From Cryptomeria japonica (Eukaryota; Streptophyta; Pinopsida; Cupressales; Cupressaceae): a stretch of 64,000 nucleotides of DNA. Shown one piece after another: positions 10,978 through 22,900 of the stretch. The stretch lies in assembly GCF_030272615.1 (NCBI RefSeq), contig NC_081409.1:19160260-19224259 (forward strand), given 5' to 3'. Each line of letters begins with the position of its first letter. Positions within the stretch are counted from its first letter, which is position 1. Position numbers and translations under genes: made by a program. The notes under the pieces were generated by a model. It ran no database searches and had not been told where the DNA came from. It saw only the letters and a program-made list of their open reading frames with translations.

Positions 10978-12090
10978 ATGGAAAACTTGAGAAAACAATT
11001 GGAAACAACTCTTACAGACTATGATGCAGAAAAGGTGAAGAATATCAAACTTGAAGATGATTTAAAGGTTGCTCATGATATTATTCAAGCACTTCAAGAA
11101 AATCTTACCATTGCAAGAAATAAGAGAAGAGAACTTTGTGAAAAGATGCAGAATGAGAACGATGAAAAGGAAACTCTTAATGATTTGGTAAACAAGCTAA
11201 GACAAGAGATCAGTACAACACATAATGAGATACAGGATATGACTATGAGATTTTGTAAAGAAATTGAAGATAGAAAGAAGAATGAAGAAGACTTGGTTAG
11301 AAGACTAAATGATGCTGGAAATGGAAACACAAGACTCAGTCATGAAAATGATATGTTGAAGACAGATCTAATGCACACACAAAATGACAGAACTAAACTC
11401 ATGAGACAAAAGGACTTTTTGGAAAATGAATTGGCTACTGCAAATCAACACAAGGAGAAATTCAAGAAAAGTTTAGAAGAAATTGGTGACATGTTGAAGA
11501 ATCAGAAACCAAATGGTGATACAAATGGCCTTGGCTTTGAAACTGGTGAAAGCTCCGGTACTGCAAACAATCATGATCATAACAAACCAGTAAGACAACC
11601 TACTGCTTACAAATTTATTGGAAAATGCTTTAACTGTAACAAGTATGGTCATAGAGAAAATCAGTGTAGATCTAGAAATTATCAGAACACTAATACACCC
11701 ACCGGTCAATGTTCTAAATGCAACAAAGTTGGTCATAATTCAGAGAATTGCAGAATGAATGTGAGATGTTATGTTTGTGGAAGATTTGGACATTTATCTA
11801 ATCAATGCAGAACACATACCGGCATAGGATATGGGAAAGCTATTCAGAAGAACAATGTGGCTTGTTATGCCTGTAACAAGATTGGACATATTGCTAAATT
11901 TTGTAGAAGCAAGTCCTCACCGACAAATAATAAAGGTCCTAGTTTAAAAGGTAAAGAAAAAGTTGAAGAGGTAAAGCAAGAATTCTCAAAACAATGGATC
12001 AAAAAGTCAGATCAGAATGTTGATGTGAATACTCCTCCACCGGTAGAACAAAGTAACAATCCACCGGCAGGAGACTCTTCATCTAACTGA
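10978..12090 (+). CDS. Element C ORF1: Gag-like protein with four zinc knuckles
   Basis: The start ATG at 10978 (MENLRKQLETTLTDYDAEK) is chosen because it follows the PBS by about 55 bases; the frame is open further upstream only because it runs through the LTR. The 370-residue product has a coiled coil over roughly residues 1-180 (KEIEDRKKNEEDLVRRL) and then four CX2CX4HX4C knuckles: CFNCNKYGHRENQC, CSKCNKVGHNSENC, CYVCGRFGHLSNQC and CYACNKIGHIAKFC. The tail is Lys-rich, then Pro/Ser-rich. It should act as a nucleocapsid/Gag protein that packages element RNA in cytoplasmic particles; this is inferred from the knuckles and the position. It is the only undamaged retroelement ORF in the window. 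The gap to ORF2 is 305 bases. Confidence 0.85.
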   Translation: MENLRKQLETTLTDYDAEKVKNIKLEDDLKVAHDIIQALQENLTIARNKRRELCEKMQNENDEKETLNDLVNKLRQEISTTHNEIQDMTMRFCKEIEDRKKNEEDLVRRLNDAGNGNTRLSHENDMLKTDLMHTQNDRTKLMRQKDFLENELATANQHKEKFKKSLEEIGDMLKNQKPNGDTNGLGFETGESSGTANNHDHNKPVRQPTAYKFIGKCFNCNKYGHRENQCRSRNYQNTNTPTGQCSKCNKVGHNSENCRMNVRCYVCGRFGHLSNQCRTHTGIGYGKAIQKNNVACYACNKIGHIAKFCRSKSSPTNNKGPSLKGKEKVEEVKQEFSKQWIKKSDQNVDVNTPPPVEQSNNPPAGDSSSN

Positions 12091-12395
12091 AGAAAATTCT
12101 TTTGGGGGTTTAGCAACAAAATGAAAAACATGCTATTATTCCTTCGGTTGATGGTGAGAAGTTGAAATTACTTCTATATCGACAGATGAGTTAAGTTGTG
12201 ACTTAACTGGCAAGCATTAAATGTGGTAGTTGGCAAAAATAGCATTATAAAGCAAGTGTTTTGGCTCCTTTTTCATTCACCAAACATTCAAATCCTCGAG
12301 AGCGCGAAAATTCCCGAGCAAAGGTATTCTAAACAAAGAAGTAAAGCAATCTATCAAATCATTCATCCTTAAGGCAGATTGAGGTATTTATAGCT
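12091..12395 (+). promoter_or_regulatory. ORF1-ORF2 spacer of C
   Basis: This noncoding gap holds a TATA-like ATTATAAAGC (about 12244-12253) and, 16 bases before the ORF2 start, GAGGTATTTATAG. The word AGGTATTT also precedes ORF2 in A1, D and E. It could be a leader motif or a splice donor. Function is inferred only from conservation by position. Confidence 0.4.
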
Positions 12396-15300
12396 ATGTC
12401 ATCTTCATCCACTCCTGAATTTATTGCAAACCCTACTGTTGTTGAGGTTGTTAAGCGCCCTAGACCTGTTTTCAAACTGGTTCCCGAAATTGCAAAGAAA
12501 GATGATAGCATAGGTGCATTTTCTCAAATCCCTAAAGGAGTAGTATATGCTGAAGACCCTAGAATGTATATACATTGTCATATTGATGAACTAGGTGATG
12601 ATGAAATCAAAAATATGTATAAGACTGTAATCTGTGATGAATCCAAAAATGTCAAACCTGAACATAAGATAGTAGAAACCCTAGTTTTCACTAAAATTCT
12701 TAGTATCCCGGATTTCCCCAAGGATATAATAAGGATTGTGTTAAGAAGAGTACATGGTGAATTTTTTTGGTTAGAATCTATTCATAAAATCACAAAAGAA
12801 GCAGTAAAAGTTGTAATAGGGTTACCCTCCACCGGCAACAGACCTGACAAAACTAAGAAGGTCTCAAATGACTTAGTGACAAACCTAACCGGTGCAACAT
12901 TTGATAAGAGATCTCTAAGGGTAAACGATGTAAAGGATATAAATATCAGATTTATCAGTATGATCTTAGGTTACAAGGCTACACATGCGAATAGGTTAAA
13001 CTCAGTTTCTAGCCTATGTATTAAGAGTGTCTATGATATGGTCAATGATAATGCAAGGATAGACATATGTGAATGGCTTAAAGATGAGTTGATAGACAAT
13101 TTGGGAAAGATTAAAGGAGATAAGAAAGGAACATTCGGATTTGGAAACTTACTTATTTGTCTGATGCTATACATAACCAAACAAGTACTCGGTATTGGTG
13201 CTAGAGATTTTGGATTTGATATACCGGTAGGAAAACAACTATCGGAACTATTGAACAATATGGGAGAGAATAGGGAGAAAAACATAAATGAGCATTTTCA
13301 AGCACTAAAGGCTCGAATGAAAACTAGAGTAAGGCTATCACAAGCTATTGTGGACAAGTATAAAAAAGAAATCTGTTTTGTGATAAAGAAAGATGAAATT
13401 TGGATGGAGGCAGTTATCCCTAGAACCATCTGGGTAACTGAAATGGGCTATGAGACAGATGATAACATCATAGAAACTTATGCAAAAGCCCCCCTTGAAG
13501 CTCCTAAGTAACCGGAAGAGAAAGTATTTGGTAGTGCAGAAACAATTGAAAGAACAATACAATCAAGGAAAAGAGAAGAAGGTGAAACAAACTATTGCTC
13601 CTAATGACAAACTTCTTAGCGAAATAACTGAGGATGGTAAGTTGAAGAATATCAATAAAATATACAATACACTATCAGCTGATGATAAGGAAAGTATAGA
13701 GAACAGTGTAATTTTGCACTTAGATATATACAAGAAATTCTTAATGGAAGTTGTTGATGAAATTCCAAATGACTTGTATAGGAGATTAGAAGCTAGAAGA
13801 TTATCTATTGTTGAACTAGATAAAAAGATTAAGATTGAAAAATTACTGGCAGTGCATCCAATCAACTCACCTAATGAAATAGATAAATTAATCAGTGAGG
13901 CTAACCAGACAGTGTTTTCTACTACTCACCGGCATGTAGCATTAATGGCGGGCAGAGTAAAGGAAGTTTATGAGGAAACTGCTGATGGATGGGATATTTT
14001 CTTTGTGGAGAAAGAAAAAGAGGAAGAATTACTCAAACCTAAAACCATCAAAGTATATCAAAAGGACAGAGACAAGGGTAAAGGTAAGGTAGGCGGACCA
14101 CCAAGCTTAAAAATAACTGACAATATGCCCCCACCTCCTTCAGATACTACTCCACCTATAGATATCACTGAAAATCAATCGGCCACTAAGAGTATGGAAA
14201 CTCCGGTAGAAGATACAAACCCTGAATCAAAAATTTTGTATACAGTAAATGTAGATACTTAGGAAGTTAATTTCGTGGTTGATAGGGAGACCACTGAGGA
14301 TAAGGACAAAGATGTGACTACTGAGTCACCGGCTGCAGAGGTTGAGTTAAACAAAGAAAAAAATTCACAACCAGAGAAACCGGCAATGGATACCACTGAG
14401 AAACAATCTGAAGAACCGGCTAAGCAAAGTTCAGAGGCACAAACTGAAGAACCGACAACTGAAAACTTAGAGAAACCTTCTGAGACATGGTTAGAGAAAC
14501 CCAAACCGGTACAGGTTGAAGCACAGGTACAGACAAAGACAATGGCACTGACACAAACTGAAAAGCCTAAACCTTTGTTTGTGGAAATGAAAACACAAAC
14601 TAACCTACGAGAGGTCGAACAAAGCAAGGAAATAACTACAACCGGTAGCATGGCTATTGTAAAAACTATTGGAAAAACATCTGGTACAACTATGACAGAA
14701 TTCAGACCTACTAATTTAACTGAGGTCTTATTAGATTCAATAAAGAAGATCACGGAATGCAATGCACAAGCCTATAAGGCTATTGATGATACCATACCAA
14801 TTCTTAAATTGATAGCACCAAAGTGCAGTGTTGAGAATAAAGATTCTTTAGGTCAACTAGACACATTGTCTAAGTTTATCACCGGCAACCTAGTAACTAT
14901 TGATCAAATGAATGAGGATACATTTAAGGAGAGACTAATAAAAGAAAAAGAGAAATTATTTGAGGATATTGTAAAGAAAAACAAGGAAGAAATGGACACC
15001 CTTTTACCGAAACTTGGAGAAATAATCTATGACTTCAAGAAACTATACAGGGACACTTGTAAAATGAATGTCTTAACAGAGGATCTTGACAAGGCGATCA
15101 GAAAAGCACAAGAGAAAATAAATAATATTGCTAACAATCTGATTGGCACATTAGATTCATTTTTGGAATTAGAAAAGAAAATTGCAGAGTAGGAAGAGAA
15201 AATCAAGAAATTAGAGAAAGACAAACAGGAAATAAAGGACAAGGCAAAGGACTTAAAATGCAGACTTAGTCCAAGACTAGAGTATCTTATTTCTTTGAGA

Positions 15301-15507
15301 AAAGAAATATCTGAGGCTCTGATTCCCGTACTAAAGACATCGGAAGAGAAAATGCACATACTCACCGGTACAGTGCAGAGAACACAAGAGGCCATAAAAG
15401 ATTGCAAAACTTTTAGCAATGGCATAAATTTAGTTTTGACATATATCTTTCAGATTGTAACCCATCGGTTACAAAAATCCAAGCATGACTCCATTGATAG
15501 CGAATGA
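12396..15507 (+). pseudogene. Element C ORF2: conserved protein of unknown function (about 1,037 codons)
   Basis: Starts MSSSSTPEFIANPTVVEVVK. The first 371 codons are open (12396-13508). They form the conserved domain shared with A1, D and E: HGEFFWLESIHKITKE, KVSNDL, FGFGNLLICLMLY, KYKKEICFVI and PRTIWVTEMGYETD. A TAA at 13509-13511 (probable CAA) and a frame change soon after lead into a second frame. That frame runs to 15507 with only TAG at 14260-14262 and TAG at 15190-15192. The middle is Pro/Thr/Glu/Lys-rich; the last 300 residues look like coiled coil. I see no DTG protease, DD(35)E integrase, YxDD polymerase, signal peptide or clear membrane span. It may be a structural or env-like product. 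Confidence 0.78.
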
Positions 15508-15670
15508 CAACCTTTGTCAATGATGTCAAAGGGGGAGTAGTGGGATGAGAAAAATGGTTCATCTGCTCAGGGGGAGCATACAGTTTTGGTAAGACAATTT
15601 TGGCAGACTATTTTTGGATATCATTTTGGACACTTTTTGATTTTTCTCATGAGTGTTGCCATCAATGCCA

Positions 15671-15681
15671 AAGGGGGAGAT
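15671..15681 (+). other. Polypurine tract of C
   Basis: AAGGGGGAGAT next to the 3' LTR. Related tracts occur upstream at about 15529 (AAAGGGGGAGTAG) and 15571 (CAGGGGGAGC). Confidence 0.85.
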
Positions 15682-16466
15682 TGTTGGCAAATGCACACTC
15701 CAATGAGAAATTGTAGGTGATTTAAGGTTTTGTCATTGATGGAAACTTTGCAATCATATGATATCGGCAAGATAGAATACCGACATCGGCAACGACAAAC
15801 TCTACATTAGCACACAGAACACCGACAGTGAAAGGAAGGATACCGACACCTTGGCCGACAAGGATTTTTCTTATAATGTATTTTTTAATTAATTGTAAAA
15901 TCATTGTAAGCCAGCATGGCAATTTGTAAAATGACTCATAGATGTATAAGATCATTGTAGAACATTTTGTAATAAGGAGATAGGCGAAATTATGCAGACC
16001 TATTATGCTAATTATAGGTTAAGGGTTTATGTATGTAGTAGAGCTTAAACCGGTACTGGATCTGGCATAGTAGATGCTAATCTGAAGCAGTACAAGACAT
16101 TGGATTAATATAATCCATTTTTGTAAGTTAGTGTGACTTCTTTTGTAATTGAGCAGTGAGCTCTAGGCACTTGGCCTTCCTGCATGTGCAGGCCCGTATT
16201 GTAAGAGTAATATTCCCTTATTGGCCAATAAGCGAATATTGTGGGTTAGAAATCCCACCGAGGTTTTTCCCACATCGGGTTTCCTCATTAAAATACTGTG
16301 TTATGGGGTGCTTCTCATGTGGTTACTGTTATTCTTGTTTACTACATTATTTCTGGTTTACCAGTACACAGTTTTAATATGCTTTTCATGTTTTAAGTCA
16401 AGTAAATTTATTAATCGGTTAGATATTGATTCACCCCCCCTCTCAGTATCTTTGGGAATCCTAACA
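15682..16466 (+). repeat. 3' LTR of C
   Basis: 785 bp, TGTTGGCAAATGCACAC to GGAATCCTAACA. By eye the first 200 bases differ from the 5' LTR at about one base in ten, mostly transitions, so the insertion is old. Confidence 0.92.
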
Positions 16467-16894
16467 AAAATGAGATATGAACTTTGAAGAAGAACCTGAA
16501 TGATGTTGATGAATTCATTAATAACCTGAAGGATCAAGCAAATGTCTTTAGAGAGAAGAGGAAGGAATTGATGGACAAGTTGTAGGAAAAATAAGATCAG
16601 ATCATGGAATACTAGGATAAATTTGATGAAGTTAACAAGTTTGAAAGAGAGAATGTTGCTTTGAAGAATGAGATGCAATCCATTGTGATGAGGTTGACTA
16701 AGGAGATTGAGGACCGGAAGAAGAATGAAGAGAATCTGGCACAATCATTGAAGGAAGGAGTGGATGAATGCTTCAAGCTTACTTATGAGAATGATCAATT
16801 GAAGCTTGAGTTGACACAGTACAGGAATAATGGTCAAGAACTTGAGAGACAGATCATCACCTTAAGAGATGAACTTGCTAGTGCAAATGAATAC

Positions 16895-17746
16895 TATTGA
16901 CGGGTGTTTTGACACACTCACTAGCAGTCAGGTAGTTTATGTGAACACTCACCACCTCTCCTAAAAAGCAATAATTTTTGGGAAACTAACCACTCCAAGG
17001 TCTCTATAGTTGGGTCTTGACGGTAATGGGCAACTCAATGGTTGATGTGATTGTACTTGTCAAGGGGCCTATTGGTTGAAACAACTTCCAATACCTTAAC
17101 CCCTTTTTTTTGTATTTTCTGATTTACATTCTCTCTCAAAATAAACAAGAAAATAACAATGAAATAAATACAATAACAACTGAATTATCCACACGGTGAG
17201 AATTTCATAACCCAGTATTATCAGTATCACTAAATCAACATTCAAATGAAGAATTCTAGAAAATATATAAAGTCAGACAACTTCACATATCAACGGAAAT
17301 GAATAACATCAAATCAATAATCACCATATCAATCTAATCCTCATATACCATTTCCATGCACAATATGATTCATAAAATAATAAAGCATCCAAAAGAACTA
17401 GTTGTTGATCCAAATAATAGAAGTTACTAGATAATGAAGAACATAACCATATAGAACACACAAGTAGATCAGGCAATCCACAAGCTACTTTTTGTATTAA
17501 ACTTCAAAGAGTGTCACAAAACCTTCTAAACTCATAAAAATCTACATCAAAATCTCTAAATTGGACCTCAAATCATCAATTCGCGGACCCTTACAATGAA
17601 ATAACTTTTCCAATTTATAGAGTTTTTTATCCTACTTTCTAGGAAATAAATCTATTTAAATTAAGCACCACAAAAGAAAGGAGTTGCAGTTGACATGCAA
17701 GTCTCTGCCTTGAACTCCAGTTAACTACTACGAATGGTGACTGGGT
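16895..17746. other. Left part of the composite block, unassigned
   Basis: It begins with an LTR-like end (TATTGACGGGTGTTTTGACA) and then is AT-rich, with no ORF. It may be the terminal LTR of the minus-strand element, but the other end of the block does not resemble it. Confidence 0.35.
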
Positions 17747-18092
17747 TGCTGCAATCTAGGATTGTCGTTGCACCAAAAGATCGAGCCTGTCAATGCCCGA
17801 TACAACCACTAGACTTATAGAATCTACAGGAGGCTATTAAACCATGTCGCAAATCCGTGCGAGGGATGCTAGCCCACTACCAACAATCCCCCTGCAAACG
17901 TTACTCGATGCGACTTACATGATTCTAACCCGTGACCAAGCTTTGATACCACTTGTTACAAGCTAGGGTTGTCATTGCACCAAAATATCAACCCTGTCAA
18001 TGGCCAATACAACCACTAGACTTATAGAATCCACAAGAGGGCATTAAACCATGTCGTGAATCCTCGCAAGGGACGCTAGCCCACTGCCAACA
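17747..18092 (-). mobile_element. TRIM-type miniature LTR element, copy 1
   Basis: Two direct repeats of 139 bp (17747-17885 and 17954-18092) flank only 68 bp. The internal piece on the minus strand starts with AGTGGTATCAAAGC, a primer-site match, and ends with a short purine tract (GCAGGGGGAT). The right-hand LTR has standard TG/CA ends; the left one has lost them. It has no coding capacity. Flanks TGGGT and ATTCT are not a target duplication. Copy 2 of the family is at 58765. Confidence 0.8.
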
Positions 18093-18094
18093 AT

Positions 18095-18490
18095 TCTTAG
18101 CTACTGGAGAAAAAGTCTCATCATAATCAATTCCTTCCTTCTGAGAATATCATCTACACACCAATCTCGCCTTATTACTCACAACTTGTCCATCCTCATT
18201 CAAATTATTCCTAAAGACCCATTCAGTTCCAATAACATTCTTATTTTTAGGCTGAGGAACTAAAGTCCATATGTTCTTTTCTATCTGATCTAATTCCTCT
18301 TCCATAGCTCTCATCCAACATTTATCTTTACAAGCTTTAATGATTGATGCCGGTTCAACTTGAGAAATTTAACATACCTTATCAGCTACCAACCTTTATT
18401 CTTGTCATTACTCCTTTTTTCTTGTCTCCAATGATCTGATTTTCTGAATGATTTAACCTTACATACCTAGGAGTCTTTTGACTTTTTGTT
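18095..18490 (-). pseudogene. Ty1/copia pol fragment (pre-RT and RT N-terminus)
   Basis: On the minus strand this reads TPRYVRLNHSENQIIGDKK, then a gap, then an RT start with WTLVPQPKNKNVIGTEWVF and NEDGQVVSNKARLVC. It aligns with 31170-31440 of element F. Gag, protease and integrase are absent, although the fragment sits directly beside a PBS and LTR, so an internal deletion has joined them. Confidence 0.75.
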
Positions 18491-18495
18491 TCTCT

Positions 18496-18507
18496 GCTCT
18501 AATACCA
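18496..18507 (-). other. Primer binding site next to LTR B3
   Basis: The minus strand reads TGGTATTAGAGC, an initiator-Met site with one C-to-T change, two bases beyond the LTR end. This makes LTR B3 a 5' LTR. Confidence 0.8.
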
Positions 18508-18509
18508 AT

Positions 18510-19742
18510 TGTTATGATAAGCAGTGGACAACTGAGAGAGAGGGGGGGGGGGGGGATGAATTAGTTTTCAACATATTATGAAATTTTGAGCACACAATAC
18601 CTTTTACCGAAATGCATAAACCAAATACCTTAATAACAGATATATCAATTAAGCACAAACATAAATCACAGAACAATTATCAACCATCCACAACACATAA
18701 CACCGACATTTGTACGTGGAAAACCCAGTAAAGGGAAAAACCACGGTGGGAAGCCTACCCATAGTCAAATAATACTTTTGCAGTAAGTATGTGATTAGAA
18801 TAAGAGAGGCATGCACATGTAGGAAGGCCAATAGCCTATAGCACACTCCTCATCACAAAAGGAGCTTCACTAACTACAAAAGAAATCTAGACTACAATCT
18901 GGAAAGATGAATGAACTGCAAGAATAGCATCTCTTATGCTTGAGTACAGTTCCAGTTAAGCTCAATACCAAAGGTCTTAAACCTCTTACACAAACCCGAT
19001 TCGATCACCTATGATCGACAAAAACCTCTGCATATGATTCTAACTTTATTCGCACACAAATAATCTCATAACACACATATCATGATCTACAAAGAGATCT
19101 TACATCATATTTATACCAACCCGGGACCTAAACAATTAGGTCGGCCACCAAAAAGATAATACAATAAATCTGTTACATAATCCCACAAACCAATGATAAG
19201 CCAAGTCGGCCTAAGACCAAAACAACATAAACCAAACAATAAATCCAACCGGTAATGCATCGGGAGCATCAAATAACACGTTACATAAACTGGTCCATAA
19301 CCTAGTAGAATAAGACTAGACCTATAATAGGTTGTCATAAGCCAAATGAAACACCACCGATCAACTGGAACACAAACATGATAACCATCAACATCCTGAT
19401 AGCCTTCTAGAAGACGCACCAACACCACTTATCGGATCCATCAAAAGATTTTCAACAAAGCTTTGTCGTTAAAACCCTTACCGATAACCAAAAGGCTTAC
19501 TAGAACAAATGATAGCATCCGGATCATCAAATCCCAAACCAACTGAATGTGATATGCATTAGGAACACATGAATAACCAATCCAAACCAAATCCTCAAGC
19601 CGGAACATACCGGAGAAGATCTCCAGATCAACATCATAAACCAACCACTCTATCGGAACTGGGTAGACAGAAAAACAAATAGTGTTGACATCAATAGAAA
19701 ACATCAATGCAACACATAATCAATTCCTCCAAATTGCCAACA
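18510..19742 (-). repeat. LTR B3 (family B), 5' LTR on the minus strand
   Basis: 1,233 bp, beginning on the minus strand TGTTGGCAATTTGGAGG and ending ATCATAACA. It matches the solo LTRs at 25913-27207 and 52169-53367. A run of 14 G at 18542-18555 is the expanded C-tract of the U5 module. Confidence 0.88.
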
Positions 19743-19910
19743 TGGGTGACCATTACGAAATCGGTGCTCCATGAACCAACACTTCGTAATCATGCAAAAC
19801 TTGCTCAATAATTAAAGTACATGATGGAGTAGTAGTTGAAGTCCCAGTACTAGTGACATGCAAAATTATCAAAAATATCATGCTACCATTAGCAACTATA
19901 TGTTTATATT
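19743..19910. other. Noncoding join between LTR B3 and the minus-strand ORF
   Basis: No PPT-like purine run is visible next to the LTR, which argues that LTR B3 is not the 3' LTR of the ORF to its right. Confidence 0.4.
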
Positions 19911-22900
19911 TTACTTCTTTTTATAGCTCTTGAAGTTACTAATGAAGCATGCAACTACCTCAGTAGGAGGATCAACAACATATTTGATTCTGAACTTGAA
20001 CTTCTTTAAAATCTCCTTTGTGTTCTTTCGCCTATCTACCAACTTCTCTATTATCCCTCTAGCCTTTTGACATTGAGTCACCAAGTATGTATATCTATCC
20101 ATTGACTCAACACTAAACTCAACAAAAATTGTAAAATAATGTGCTACATATGAGTCCCACTGATTGAGTATCTTGTCCTCCTCCAAATGTCCAATACTAA
20201 GAATACCAAGTCCAAAAATACCTAACAATTTTTCTACAAACTTTTCATATTTCTTTATCGAACCAAGGAGAGGAAGATGGATATCTGTTATGCTCTTTCC
20301 ATACTGCTAAAGAATCTCAATCTTTAATTCTAAAATGTATATATAAGACTACAAGTTCCCAATACTATCTCCTCCCAAGAGATCTTCCTTCATTATGATA
20401 TCATCTCCAAGATTCAAAATCTTATTCAATATCTCATATTGTTTAGTAAAAATGTTCAGCTTTTGCTCCCATTATTGAGAACATGAAGCGAAATCTCCTT
20501 CTATCTACGAGGCTTTCATATATATCACCATAGTATTTTGCAAAAACATTCTAATTTTAGAAGCATTATCTTGTGCCCATGTTTTTGTTGTTGCAGCCAC
20601 CTTTCTCATTTTAAAGAGTGTTCTCACGTCACCTTTCAGAAGTGATGAAGCTGAAGGTAAACTATCATTTACACATGCATCTAGTGGTTTGCCCATTTCT
20701 ACAAGTAGCTTCTTATATTGTTCCAATTGCTCCTTAACTTATGACTGAGAACTGTGTTCTTTCTCCATTTTGCTCCTTACCACACTGGTAGCAAGTTCCA
20801 AAGTATCTAACTCTCCCCTTCTTGGTCTGTTTACCCAATCTAACCTGTGAAACTTGGTATTTCGAGGAGCTTTCCCCTTCAACTTGTATAGGAGCTGCAA
20901 TATCAACAATCACCTCACCAGATCTGGTTCTAGACAAATTATGTATTGTTTTTGCCTTCTTTGTTTTCCTTGGCTCTTCAGTGATTGATTGTTGCAAGGT
21001 GATGTTTGGCAATACTACTTTCTTCTTCTTCTCAAAGGTGAAACTTAACCACTGTGGTGTGTTTTCATCCTTATCACCTTCGTGTGCTACGATCTCCGCA
21101 GTCACCTTGTGTACCTTTCGTAACTTCTCTTCTCCTTCATCTTTCTCTTCCTCTTGATTCTTACTTTAATCCTCTTCTCGCCGAGAAATTTGAACATCTT
21201 GGGCTGAAGTAATCTATTGAGCTTGGTTTGTTTGAAGAGCATTATCAATATTCAACCGGTGTTTTTTTATGCAACTCTCCTAACCTTACACTCACTTCTT
21301 CCTCAAACCCTTTATTGGCTTTATCTATCTCTTTCAATCCTCCTTCACCTTCTATTTCCTTAAACAAATTCTCTTGGTCCTCAAGATTTAAAAAAATCTT
21401 TCATCATGTTCATCATCAAGCTCATCTTGTTCTTTCTCCCCTTTAGCCGACTAGTTCTCTTGTAGATTCTACTCATCCACATCCATAGGATAAACCTGTT
21501 CTTGTTCAGGCACCTATGAGTGTTACTCAAATCGAGAAGATTTCTTTCTTTTCTTTTTCTCAACCTTCCTTCATGCCAATTATATAATAGGTTGTTGATC
21601 CTCCTGATTAGAATCAGACTCAATATTATGAATGGTCTCCCTTTCAATAGTAGGAGTCATTACAGGTTCAATCTTTTGTATTAATGGGGGTGATGTTAGT
21701 GCTGTTGTAGCAAATGTAATAATGGGTGTAGACATCGGCGTTGTTAGAGGAATTATAGTAGTTGACGATGTAAAAATAGGAGCTTGTGTCATTGTAGTAG
21801 GTGAAGGTTGAGTCGATGTTGTTGTTGTGTCAGGAGGAGGTTGAGTTGATGTAGACATTCCTTCATCAACCTTTCCTTTCTCATATTTCTCCATGGTGCC
21901 TTCTCCTGACATTTTCCCAATAGCAACCCTAACAGGATGTATTTTTGCCTGTGGCATAGCTCTTAATCCCTCCCTTATTCCAAAATTTGCTGCTTTCTTT
22001 AACAACTCAACTTTTTGCATTTGTTTCTTTACTTGTTCCATAAGCTCTTTTGTGGTTGGCAAAGGTCCCACAGCTTCATCAGGTTCCGTAGATGTGTTCT
22101 TTCTAGAACCAGAGCTCGTTCTTCGAGCATATTCTTTGTGTACCTTTGACTAAGGATTATCAGTGGCTGATTCTTTATGTTTTCCCTTTGAGACACTAGG
22201 CCTAATCCTCAAACTCGGGTATTGTTTAGTTCTTTTTACATTTTTTGTGTTATTAAATCTATATCTACTTTTTCTTGTCCCAACCATCTTACTGGGGAAA
22301 GGGGCTTCTTATCAATTCTTTTGTCTTTGTATGTTGGGTCTAATAGCTCACCATCATCCCTCAATTCTTTAGGAAGATTTGTCTCTATTTCAAAATATCT
22401 TATTTGTGGTACTGTGAGCTGATAATAACTCTTCTCCCTAACTTCAAAATTGTCTTGAAGGTTAGCCCAGAAGTCTTCCAACTTAGGTTTATGTCCATCA
22501 TATGCTTTTGGCATCATTTGCTTCAATTTACCATATGGATCATAGTATTCACGACCATAATTAAATTCTTTCAAATGTAAGTCCTGTAACTCTTGCTCAG
22601 CTTCCTTAGCCACTTGGATTTTTTAACAAGAAAAATCACCAATTGTTACGGAAAAATAAACACCTGTTTGGTGCTTTGAAGATAATAATGATTGCAATCC
22701 GACCATCTTCCTAACATACTCCAAAAGTATCACCCTATTATTACAATACCTGGGCAGCAGTATGAGATTTCTTGTAAAGCCACTAACTCTGATATATCTA
22801 GAACGTTGATTCTGGAGGAACCAACATCCCCATTCCTTTATTACTTCCATTACCTCTGGGCTTATTCTATAACCTTCATCGCCTGTGAGCTTTGTGATAA

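Larger units (their letters stand above)
10108..16466 (+). mobile_element. LTR retrotransposon C, complete, pol-less
   Basis: 6,359 bp inserted in A1 ORF1. The target duplication is GAAAT (10103-10107) and AAAAT (16467-16471), one base changed. Removing the element joins A1 sequence exactly as it is in D. LTRs of 799 and 785 bp enclose 4.8 kb with an intact ORF1 and a nearly intact ORF2. No retroviral enzyme domain is present in any frame, so it must depend on proteins from another element. Confidence 0.93.

Noticed and set aside
12396-15507. ORF2 as a Sirevirus envelope-like gene
   Set aside because: Position and coiled-coil tail would fit, but I see no signal peptide or membrane span and no recognisable similarity, so the name was not used in the annotation.
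17742-18097. TRIM copy 1 as an independent insertion
   Set aside because: Flanks TGGGT and ATTCT do not match. The better 5-bp match is between 17742 and 19743, which suggests a larger unit.
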